A stretch of DNA of 20,423 nucleotides from NCBI GenBank assembly GCA_027946555.1, contig JAPEVC010000378.1, positions 1 through 20,423 on the forward strand, read 5' to 3'. A program made the translations under genes and the position numbers. Under the pieces are notes generated by a model that saw only the letters and a list, made by a program, of their open reading frames with translations, had not been told where the DNA came from and ran no database searches. Numbering within the stretch: position 1 is the stretch's first letter; each line of letters begins with the position of its first letter. Shown here in pieces: positions 8,510-17,912 of this stretch. Origin of the DNA: Gnomoniopsis sp. IMI 355080. Its lineage: Eukaryota; Ascomycota; Sordariomycetes; Diaporthales; Gnomoniaceae.

Positions 8510-11500
8510 GGTCAAGTAGGAGTATTGTCAGGTGACCTTTCGATTGCAGATATAATTAGCCAAGGTGGTGAGGGACTTTTAGTAGTCTTTGGAGTTTTGA
8601 TCAGGGGAATCCTAATGAACCAAGCGTGTGAGATCAGTTTCACCCAAGACGTCTTGTTGAAAGGATCCCGAGTCTTCAACGTTACAAGACGTCCAACTTC
8701 TTGTATGAGGAGTTGAAAAGGCGCAATACGCGGAGCTCTGATCTGAAGTAACTCGGGGCGCTGATCCTTTTATCCACCCTGCGTAGGTAGGCTAGGTAGC
8801 TGGCTCAACTTTACCTCTAAAATACGCGTAAAATCGCTTTTGGAGTCACACTCTAGCTCGCAGCCGGGCTATCAAGTCATAGTCTGACATGTGCCAACTA
8901 CCAAAGAACGCGGGGACGGCGCCGATCCTATATATTCTCCGTCCTTCAGCAGTGAGAAACTACCTAAGTAGCTTCACATGCTGGGTCGCCTGACCCAGAT
9001 GGCAAGCTTAAATCTCACTAGACGGCTGGTAGACGAGACATCGGATCGGAAGCCAAGATAATACATATGTCATATTAGCAGGCTGATTATAGACGCCGAC
9101 AGTGACAAGCTTGGGCCGCGACTAAGTTCAAATCGAAGGATTCCATTAATGGTGTCTGCATCCCCGACCACGACGTCACCAAACATACTGATGGTGTTGA
9201 GCCAGGTATCTAGGTAAGCAGGAGGTGAAAAGAAGGAGGGCTGCGGGTTGTGAGGCGTCAGGGCCCTTATCGTTCATTGGCTTAAAAGCCATTGAATGAG
9301 CCTTATGATCGACGGTCAAGAAAGCACGTTGGTGGCTATTTGGAGGCTCGTTGGAAGCTTGTGTAACTTGGAGGACGGGAGGTGCGTGAGATGATGCAAC
9401 TCAGTTCACAGCGTCAGGGATGGGGGCTCCATCAGGCCCCAGAAACAGGGGTCTTTCCCCGCAAAATGCCATCTGATTGCAGATGACAGCAATTCGATGA
9501 GCCCTAACCCATGCTGGACCCTTAATCAAGACCTCTGTATACCTTCTGAATAATCAGAGTTGTACGTACCTATCTGCAATGCAACGGGAATTTGACGAGC
9601 GCAATGCCAGATAGTACGTGGGTAGTGGAAAAGGGAGGTCAGTATAGGGTCATGAATTGATAAAGCCATCTGCTTGCAAGCATGGAACATTGATACCTAG
9701 CTCGTAGTTGAAGGCTACGAGGTCTCTTCTGTTGTTGGGACATTGTCCGTAGATCGCTTCGAGCGGAGCATGAGCAATTCTGCTCAGGCAACCTGTTGTC
9801 CCCGACGACTAAAATTCATTGTCGACCCACAAGTAAAAAGTGCTTGAAGGTTCCATGTTAGTCGAGGTCCCCAACACACAAAAAGAAAATCTACCCTGTG
9901 TTTCCTGTGTCGAACTACTGGACTGATGCTGTAGGAATCTCTTATAGATCTGACTGCCGGTGAATGTTGAAGCCACGCGATTTATCCACGGCGACAGCAT
10001 CTGCATTGGCAACTATGGCAGTGTTGACATACTTGTGCAAGACCCGTACATTTGACAATTTGATAAAGCCGGATGCTAGAATCCCTCATCAAATATGCAT
10101 TCAGGACTGCCACCTGCAAAAGCCCGTGGGCGTTTTCTTATGAAGTCGTCTGACAAGTACGACTTCACGTATGATATCTAGATTAATTCAGGATCCTGTA
10201 AGGCTGCGAAGAGTATTCAGGCCCACGTTCAGAAGGGTCTGTCTTGCGGAAGTAAGTAGCAGCATGTCTATATACACTGGGACTGGCAACATCTACACAC
10301 ATTGTAGGTGCTTTAAGTGAATGAAAGACGCAGAAGTGAAAGATCATGGGACCCAAAGACGGCTTATGCTCAGAAGTGCTGTTATTCTATAACACCAAGC
10401 AACATCAACAGCAAGCCTGTACCTAGGTAGCCATCAAAGACACAGCTACGTGCGGGAAATAGTACGACGACTCACCCTCAACTTATTGTTTTAAGAGATT
10501 TCACGAATACCAGCCGAGTGTCCCTGAGAAGTCTGCTCCAATTCCCCTTGTGGAATATATAGATGCCTGTCACACTTCCGCCCGACGCGGCACTGTAGGG
10601 ACGCAAGCAGCAAGCGCAAGGACGACAGTAAAACAGACACAGACGAGGCGAGTTTCTTACATGGCCAACTTCAATTCGACCAATCCAATGGCCTACAAGG
10701 ACCGTGCTGTCGCAATACTAGTGAGGTCCCACTGTCACTTAATAAAATTGTCAAAATCATGACTCTTGTAGCGGGCGATACGCAGCCCGGCTTTTGCCAG
10801 TAATCACGAGTAATTTTCCGCCGTTGTCGTCTGAAGACTTGATCGATTGCCTTCAGTAAATGTCCAGACTTGAGCAATTGAAACTTCTGAAGTGACGTAG
10901 ATTGCTACATAACTAGGTGGTTCAACATACTTGGGTCTGCCTTGTATTTGAGAGATATGGAGAGAAGAAAGCAGTTTGAACCGAACTTATATGAACAGCA
11001 AAGGGTTCATTATATATGCTGTATCTGAGCCACAATCTCTTGAGCAAAATTGAGCGTCAGACCGGTAGTGACCACATCAGTCACGTGGCAGAATTACTAT
11101 GCATTGTGGTCAAGGTATGTAGAGTCTAATTCTTTCCAAACACGCGTGTGCATATGCAGTGTAGTTCGCCTGTCCCGATAGAGTGACAGATGGATCGCTT
11201 ACAAGCATGATTACGAGCTGGTCGAATCGGCGAATTTGCGTATCACGCAACGCTGCTTCTGAATCGAGCGGTCGATCTAAATTCCGCTCTTGTGAGAGTA
11301 CGTGGATTCGTACCACTTTCATTAGTCAGGAATGAAAAGTCTCATGTCAAGTACGGAGGATAACCTCGGACAGCTCCCGTTGACCGTTGAAAAAAAGTGG
11401 CTTCCTCCACTCCCCCACCAGGATCCTGGATTTCGAAACCGTACGCGAGGTCAGGTCTGCCCATGCCGATCATCGGCAGTTCGCATCACGAAGCACTCGC

Positions 11501-11840
11501 TTGGAAAATCGTGAAATGAATTTGGGAGACTGGGACCTAGACTACATAGAGACCTGTTTGGTTCTAGAATCGCCTGTTGGATAATCGCTTGTACTACGCA
11601 GTATGTATTTTGTTTGTCCTGACAAGATAATGTACAACGTGGAGATAGGTGGATTCGTTCGATTCCAGAATATGTGGGGTTTATCTACCAGTCCCGATAA
11701 GGTTGCAATGGCAAACCACTACGTCGTAAATAGTCATTCAAGTGATATATGTTCGCGTAGACGTGTCTCGATCCGGAACGCTTTGAAATTTCATTGCTGT
11801 AGGATTCCCTGCTATGTGATTGCCCGTGAATGCACCGCAA
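8510..11840. other. 3.3-kb tract without a recognisable gene
   Basis: Both strands were read for protein-like frames and for GT-AG joins; only short frames (9809-10012, 10550-10762, 10671-10877, 11110-11322, 11332-11584, 11603-11866) without family resemblance occur. It contains the transporter promoter, several CCTAGGTA-type words (one perfect TACCTAGGTA at 10420-10429) and an inverted repeat at 10141-10167. Base composition is ordinary, unlike the RIP-like blocks. A non-coding RNA or a gene with many small exons cannot be excluded. Confidence 0.45.
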
Positions 11841-12672
11841 TCACAGCCTCTTCTGGACTTCTTTGACGCCATGCAGAAGGCCGTTTACGACGGAATCTGG
11901 TTCCGACAGGAACGGGGAGTGAGAAGCCTTGCAGCTATACGTGATCGCGTTCTCGCCCAGCATGGACGCAAGCTGCTGCTGAATAGGGTAGAGCAAAGCA
12001 CGATCGTCCTCACAGTAAAAGTACATGCAGTCCATATCCTCCCAAGGCTGATAGGTGACCTCGTCCCGGAATACTGGGGCAGACTGGTGCTTGAGCTTGG
12101 CAATGGCGGCCTCCTTCAGGTCGGCAGGCACGTCGTGATAAAAAATCTCTTCGGGGGTTTCCGCGATCACATGTTCACCCTATACCAAATCGTCAGCGAC
12201 CAGAATCGCTTAGGTGTTGACTTGCAAGAAATTTTTGCCTTACCTGGAAGTTCATCCATGGAAGCGGCTGGCCACCCAGCATCTTCAGGATAGACGCGCC
12301 CTTGGGTGTGACAAAGGCAGCCAGGTAGACCACCAAGGTAACACCACCGGTCTTGTTCTCGGCCTTGCGCTGCTTGTATCCCAATCCTTTGACCGCCTCA
12401 GCAATGACTAATCCTCCATACGAGTGGCCGACCACAATAACCTGACGTCCCTGGTTGGCATGAACCTCAATCTCGGCGCGCACGGCTGCGGCATCATCGA
12501 ATAGACCCTTGTTCGGGGGCTCGGCACCCACTGATGGGTATGCGACAGCACGAGTCTCGAAACCTTGTGCATGCAGCTTCTCTTGGACGATCTCATAGGC
12601 GTCCGGTGTGTGCCAGGCACCAGGGGCCAAAATAAGGATGGGTTGCTCCGTAGTAGCAGACATGGTAGGCAT
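11841..12672 (-). CDS. Alpha/beta hydrolase, intracellular
   Basis: Two exons (12672-12244 and 12179-11841) joined across a 64-nt GTAAGG..TATAG intron in phase 0 give 255 aa, typical of small esterase-like alpha/beta hydrolases (AB_hydrolase_6 type). The oxyanion-hole segment is APGAWH (residues 16-21), the nucleophile elbow is GHSYG with Ser84, the likely acid is in CEDD (about 201-202), and the catalytic His is His230 in ASHSPFLS. It resembles esterases acting on small esters or lactones; the substrate is unknown. There is no signal peptide or TM segment, so cytosolic. Two ATGs lie close together (12672 and 12663); the first is used here. It is a paralogue of the gene at 16947-17849, sharing domain order and intron position. 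Upstream, 1.8 kb separates it from the divergent rhodopsin-domain gene. Confidence 0.9.
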
Positions 12673-13612
12673 GTAGATGGAAGGAGGGAGATTGGAGAAT
12701 GCTTGTAGAATATGTCAGGTGGGGAAATACACGAGCAGATGTACAGTATTATTGAAGATTCGTCAAAGTCCGGAAGGTGATACGTCGCGCAAAGTCGAAG
12801 GATGGAAATATGAAGACTAAAGGGCTAGTATGTTTTATCAATACTTGTTGTCCAGCAACCCGGAAGAGGGTCTGGGTCTGTCCGGATAAGGCCCTAGTGC
12901 ATGATCTTCAGCTCGTTGATCTGGGGACCATGTGGTGGACCTCAAGATCTCCTTTTCATTCAGTCCTTACTCCCTACTGCCCCATTTTAACACGTGGGCG
13001 ATCAATGGGTATCTCCTGTTCCGATGTCCTGAAAAGAATCCACAAAAGGGTGCTCTCACGGACGCCCGAGCCCGCCAAGTCGAGAAGCAGCAGAGGGAGC
13101 CCCTGGCTCTGGGCGGAGTACCTCGTGGTACTCTGTTTTAGAGTTGGATCAGTCGAGTCGAGTCTGTTGGTTCTGTGCAGCAAATCCCAGAAAATCGATA
13201 GCATCGCGGCAGTGCGTACTCATTGTGGGGCCTCGATGTCGAACTATAACAACTACCTAGTTATATACTGAAGGACTTAAGACAAGTTACGGAACCATCT
13301 GTACATGGATTATCAGACTAGTCTTAGCGACGCCCGCATTCTGCGATAGCCCACGGCAGACGGGCAGACGGGCTGTCCCCCTTTTCAGAGAAATCCTTTC
13401 GGGTCCTCTGGTGAAATACTGCTTACAACACGATGGTAACACGACCTACCGAGTTACAATTTTCAGTAACACACCGTGCAAAACAGCCTACCCTTCACAG
13501 TATTCCCGGAGCCTCCATGACTCCAACGAACAGACCTACTACCATGGTACACGTGAAGAAAATTGATCTTTTTGCAGGGAACCTTGGAAGAGTAGTAGGT
13601 AATGCCTAGAGC
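12673..13612. other. Intergenic, promoter side of the intracellular hydrolase
   Basis: No gene is supported. The plus-strand frame at 12777-13271 (164 codons) has no recognisable domain, odd Cys/Trp/Arg-rich composition, and would start inside the hydrolase promoter. No clear TATA box. Confidence 0.4.
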
Positions 13613-14148
13613 TCAGGGCAACGGCTTCTGGAATAAGTTAGAGTCGGAGAGCAGATTTGGAGAGCAGGGTCCAACCGTGTAGGTACGCTGTCTTAGCTGC
13701 ATATGGATGTCGGCAACGCAACGCAATTGTAAAATGATTTCCGTTTGACACACGTCAGGCATGTGCGGAGCTGTAAGCACGGCTTCTATCTTGTAGTCAA
13801 TGTTTCTACCAATGCCAGAAAACATAGTACGACAATTGGAAGTTGTCGCTCTATGGTCCACTTACAGTGGAACGACATATTGAAACGCAATATCCTCGCC
13901 TCTCCACCGCACGGCAACAGTCCACAGTAACGAGTGGCACAATTTGCTCCAACGGCTTGAGACGTGGCCCTGAAAAACTCCTTGTTCAAAGGTTTCTCGA
14001 ATTGCCCTTGTAGGTAGCAGTGCAGCGTATCCATGAGCCAAGGATACCACCGTCCAGGTCGACGGGTCGTGGCCCCGCCGCTCCGAGATGCAAACCAAGC
14101 CAAAACTCGGGTTGATCGTCGTGCTATCTCAATACCCAGCCCCTGCAC
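13613..14148 (-). CDS. Possible two-exon hypothetical protein (weak)
   Basis: A minus-strand frame starting at ATG 14148 reaches a perfect GTAAGT donor at 13865-13860. A CTTACAG acceptor at 13771-13773 joins it in phase to a second frame ending at TGA 13613, for 146 aa (exons 14148-13866 and 13770-13613; 95-nt intron with a TTGACTAC branch-like site about 20 bases before the acceptor). No domain, signal peptide or membrane segment is recognisable; the product is basic in its first half and ends QKPLP. The model rests only on splice signals and frame agreement, so chance is a fair alternative. It would share a promoter region with the divergent rhodopsin-domain gene. Confidence 0.2.
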
Positions 14149-14490
14149 ACCGAAATTGGAATCAAGATTCTTTTTGGACTGGCTTCAGCTATGGAGCCCG
14201 GTGTGTAAATCCCTGCGCTGCATGTTGTGGCAGATTACTATGTAGACGACCCAATCCGAGTGCGAACTGAGAGTGTGGGAGCCAATTCGTTATATGCAGC
14301 GGTTCGCGCGCATTTTGTCGGAAGATGTCTTCATCATGCCATCTCCAAGGGTGACAGTATCCGAATAGTCACGGGAAGGCCCACCATCAAACTTTGCGCG
14401 CTGCCAAGCTCGACGTCGACGTGCAAGGTGTTCTCTGCTTCATCCTGGGAGCAAGAAGAAAGAATACTCGAGCGGCGGACAGGTTGTATC

Positions 14491-16077
14491 ATGGCTGCAA
14501 GCGCCAATACAGGACCAGAGCAGGTCACCACAACAACCATTCTGCTCGTGCTCGCAACGATTTTTGTCGCCTTAAGGTTCTGGGCTCGTTACAATGTCGC
14601 CGCCAAGTATGGCATGTAAGTGGCTATATTTCAGGGATCGAGGTTCCTTGATATCGTCGAACGAGACAGCGATTCAAATCCCCTATAGGACTTTCACTGA
14701 CCTTATGCTCCTAGAGATGACGCCCTCGTCGTTGCTGGTTTGGTAAGCACAAGTTCACCTTTCGAATCCACCATCATCGGTAACTAACTGGCAACTCCTA
14801 GGTATTCGTGTTCATGATCGGTGGTCTGAACTATGGCAGTAAGTCCTGATTCATGCTTGTACTCTACAAAACATGCCTCTTTTGCTAATGCCTCTGCACA
14901 GTGGTTGCCAATGGAATGGGTCGGCATCAAAGTACACTCTCGCTTGACGACTTGACCATCGTGTTGAAGCACCTACTTGCCTTCGAGTGCCTGTACGTGA
15001 CAGCTGTGGCTGCGGTCAAGCTCTCCTTACTTGCAATGTACCTACGGATCTTCCCCAGTCGTGAATTCAAGATTGGGGCTTGGGTCATTGGTAGTACCGT
15101 CGTTGCATGGTGGATAGCCATCGTTCTTGTGTGCATCTTCCAGTGCAATCCTATCTACCTCGCGTGGGTGCCATGGGCCGAGGGCACATGCCTTAACCTC
15201 AGAGCATCATTCATTGGAAATGGTCAGTAATTTTCCTCATTTGAAACTCAGTCCCTTCATTTTGCTCAATACTCGGAAATATCTGAGGTGCGACTCCTCC
15301 CAGTCCTCCTTAGGCACCCCTCAGGACTCCCTTCGGGGAGGGGGAGGCCAATAAATGCACTCCAGACCCTCAAGAATAATGAGCCTAGCTGACAAGAAGG
15401 TCTTACAGCGGTTCCAAATATACTGACAGATGTCGCAATCTTGCTCATGCCTGTCAACCAGGTCTGGCATTTGCACGCCACGACGGCTCAAAAAATATCT
15501 CTACTGGGAACTTTTGGTCTTGGAAGCTTGTGAGTCTTTTCTTGCAGTCACACTTTTCTTTACCAGCTAACAGTTTGCCAGTGTCCTAATTGCCAGTATT
15601 TACCGGTTCTCTACAATCATGGCCTTCGATCAGACTGACACAACATGTAAGCAGTTGTAGTAAACAGCCCTATGATCACGTCCTAATACTCACCTGAATC
15701 TAGATACGCTCGCCACCCCTTGCACCTGGTGTGTCGTAGAAAGTGCCTGCGGAGTTATCTGCGCCTGTCTCCCCACGCTACGGCCCTTGGCCAAGATGGT
15801 CTCGAGCAAATTCGGCAGCTCAAATTCTAAATCCAGATCAAAAAGTCTTGGCCCCACGGAATTGGTCACCATCGGCGGCACAGCCTCGCATATCCCAAGC
15901 AGGTCAAAGAGCCCGTTCCAACGTCTCGACGACGAGACCAAAAAACCGCACGGCAACGAGACGGGCAGGTCACAAGTACACACCGCTTCGACGGAGTATG
16001 CAAGCTCTGGAGACAGTGATGTTATCGATTCCGGAAGAGAGCATACGAGAACTACGAGTAACAGAGGCTTTGTGTGA
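14491..16077 (+). CDS. Seven-TM integral membrane protein, fungal rhodopsin domain (Pth11/SAT-like)
   Basis: Seven exons (14491-14615, 14715-14742, 14802-14838, 14902-15222, 15409-15529, 15582-15646, 15704-16077) give 356 aa with every phase agreeing. Hydrophobic segments lie near residues 13-33, 44-64, 86-110, 122-145, 167-188, 201-222 and 236-256, followed by a Ser/Arg-rich tail of about 95 residues that should be cytosolic. Family marks: ATIFVALRFWARY in TM1, the IDDALV start of TM2, KLSLLAMYLRIFP after TM3, the CNP..W......C loop, and NILTDVAILLMPV in TM5-6. Members sit in the plasma membrane; Pth11 of rice blast is a relative linked to surface sensing, but the CFEM domain of Pth11 is absent here and the function is unproven. 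The in-frame ATG at 14227 would add 88 unconserved residues, so 14491 is preferred. Intron 4 (186 nt) is unusually long. Confidence 0.9.
15327..15340 (+). other. cUUCGg hairpin inside the long intron
   Basis: CTCCC-TTCG-GGGAG forms a perfect five-pair stem closed by C-G over a UUCG loop, the exceptionally stable tetraloop class, in the middle of the 186-nt intron 4 of the rhodopsin-domain gene. It could fold in the pre-mRNA and shorten the effective distance between donor and acceptor; no function is shown. Confidence 0.5.
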
Positions 16078-16946
16078 GCTTATCAGCTCCAAGCAGGTTC
16101 TTAATTGATGGCGGTCACGGCAGAGCATTCGGGTCAAGGCCAACTGGTCACCGAATATGGATTTCTAGATACCCAAGTAGGGTTCGTCTCGAAGCCCCCA
16201 ATAATAATTTTTCGCCAATCGAGCAAACAACGCCACCAAGAGCACGAGAGCAGTGAGTGACTGGCACAGGCATACGTGCAATGAATTGGTGATACTTCGG
16301 GGGACTGGTAAAAATTATCTTCCCCGAATGACATTCCACAGTCCGTGCTCCCATCGAACTGACACCTGCCAAACTCGCTCCACTTCCGAACGAGAGCAGG
16401 TCAGGCCAAAGAAAAAGGGGGGAGAGAGAAAAGGGAATGGCTGATGGACATCCTTTTCGGGCCAATCGGACTACCCCCGTTGAAACTGTAAATACCTGGG
16501 CAGCTACGTACCTAGGTACCTAGGTGCTGATCGGTCTCCCGACGTCGTCTCCCCAAATACCCCTCGCTATAAACCCTTGCTGTTTGAAACAGCCGATGCA
16601 GTATTATGGATACCAACGCTAGCAAATAATAAATACGAAGATATCAAGGCAACAACAAGCTTGAAAGGCAGTGTTGAGGCCTCTCTTCAGTGGAGACGGG
16701 ATATCCTGCGGCAGAACTCAATTCCCTGCCCGGGGCCCTGGGTAATGTGTTACGTAGCTAGAGTACACACACTCCGGACGTATGATGGAACAAGGTTTCA
16801 TGCAGCTGGTATCAGTCCAATACAAACGTACAAAACACGGAGTCTATGCAAATGCTGTTCCCTGATGACGAGTGCGTCTGCAGATACAAAATCTATTTCA
16901 TCCCTGGAAGCCACCTAGGATTAAGTTTCTAAGACCCTCTTCCACA
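16078..16946. other. Convergent intergenic region with CCTAGGTA tandem
   Basis: 869 bases between two convergent genes. No gene is supported; frames at 16134-16465 and 16577-16918 have no recognisable content. It contains the overlapping palindrome tandem at 16509-16525. Confidence 0.45.
16509..16525. repeat. Overlapping TACCTAGGTA palindromes
   Basis: TACCTAGGTACCTAGGT contains one perfect 10-base palindrome overlapping a second one-base-short copy. The same 10-mer occurs at 7456-7465, 10420-10429 and 19738-19747, always outside coding sequence (the first in an intron). It could be a protein-binding site or simply a favoured genomic word. Confidence 0.8.
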
Positions 16947-17849
16947 TTACAGGAGCTTCTTGATTAAACCCTCAGTAGCAGCTAGCACAACGCCAGTGAC
17001 AACCTTGTCGGGCATGCTCAAGAACGGTGAGTGAGAGCTATTCATGGTGTAGCTGACATAGCCGTCTGGGAATTGCGCCGCCATTGATTGCTGTGTAGCG
17101 ATCGGGATGGCCTGGTCTTGCTCGGTAAAGAAGAAACCGACCTCGACACCGTTGTTCCAAGGCTCGTACTGGTTGTCATCCGAGAAGATACGTGCCGGCT
17201 CAGGCTCGAGCGCTGCAACGGCCTCCTCAACCAGAGTTTGATTTGCCACATCCGCGTAGAACACCTGGCTGCCGTTGATTGCAGTGACAAACTCGTTCTA
17301 CCATTCGTAAGCGTCAGGTCACACCATCTCAGTCATTGAACCGAGGTCCATGATAGTGGATAGGGAGTCACTTACTGTAGAGTCAGGTTGCATCCACCAA
17401 AGATACTCGCCACCAAGTGCGTCCAACAGACTTGTGCCAGCTGGGGCTGCAAATGCAGTCATATACACCAGCATGATCACACCACCATCGAGCCCTGCGG
17501 CCGAGCGGTTCTTATACCCATAACCTTCGACCGCCGTGCTGGCAACGACACCACCGTAGCTGTGGCAAACCATAACGACGTCCTTGCCGGCGTCAGTAAG
17601 CGTGGCAAGCTCAGCGGCAAGCGCGGCGGCATCCTCGGCCACACCCACGGAGGCATTGGTGTTTCCAACGGAGGGCAGGGCAACGGCTTCGGTAGGATAG
17701 CCGAGACCATCGAGAGACTCTCGCACCATGTCGAAGGCCCAGGTCCCGTGCCACGCGCCGGGGGTGAAGACGATGGTAGGAAGAATATCCCTGGCCGCAG
17801 GTGCGGCAAGGGCAGTAGAGGCAAGAAGTGCGAGGGCGGAGTAATGCAT
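16947..17849 (-). CDS. Alpha/beta hydrolase with signal peptide (predicted secreted)
   Basis: Two exons (17849-17376 and 17297-16947) joined in phase 0 across a 78-nt GTAAGT..GGTAG intron give 274 aa. Residues 1-16 (MHYSALALLASTALAA) form a signal peptide with likely cleavage near ALA-AP. Then follow the oxyanion-hole motif TPGAWHGTW (29-37), the nucleophile Ser97 in CHSYG, a candidate acid at Asp219 in TEQDQ, and the catalytic His247 in SSHSPFLS. Five N-glycosylation sequons (N65, N114, N166, N177, N244) fit passage through the secretory pathway. The usual first Gly of G-x-S-x-G is Cys here, while the paralogue at 11841-12672 keeps Gly; most other motifs, the SHSPFLS ending and the intron position are shared. 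Likely an extracellular esterase-like enzyme on an unknown substrate. A TATA-like element lies about 55 bases upstream of the start. Confidence 0.9.
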
Positions 17850-17902
17850 CTTGAGGATAATTATGTGGCACGAACTGAGACTCGTTTTGATGCAGTGTAA
17901 AG

Positions 17903-17912
17903 TTATATATAA
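17903..17912 (-). promoter_or_regulatory. TATA-like element of the secreted hydrolase
   Basis: TTATATATAA centred about 58 bases upstream of the ATG at 17849, in an otherwise mixed-composition leader. The position is plausible for a TATA box with a short 5' UTR; the word is palindromic so it does not itself give direction. Confidence 0.45.

Noticed and set aside
8309..8716. 135-codon plus-strand frame over the transporter start
   Set aside because: Lies antisense to exon 1 and the promoter of the transporter, whose own frame is strongly supported.
9268..9300. TTCATTGGCTTAAAAGCCATTGAATGA near-palindrome
   Set aside because: Only a six-pair core is perfect; within chance for a window this long and no T-run or gene end nearby.
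11650..11670. GTTCGATTCC resembling a tRNA B box
   Set aside because: No A box at the right distance and no cloverleaf stems can be drawn around it.
12777..13271. 164-codon plus-strand frame
   Set aside because: No domain or splice continuation, unusual Cys/Trp/Arg content, and located in the hydrolase promoter region.
14655..14690. GATTCAAATCC resembling a tRNA B box
   Set aside because: Lies in intron 1 of the rhodopsin-domain gene with no acceptor or anticodon stem.
17388..17900. 170-codon plus-strand frame
   Set aside because: Antisense shadow of the secreted hydrolase; His/Gly-rich, no motif.
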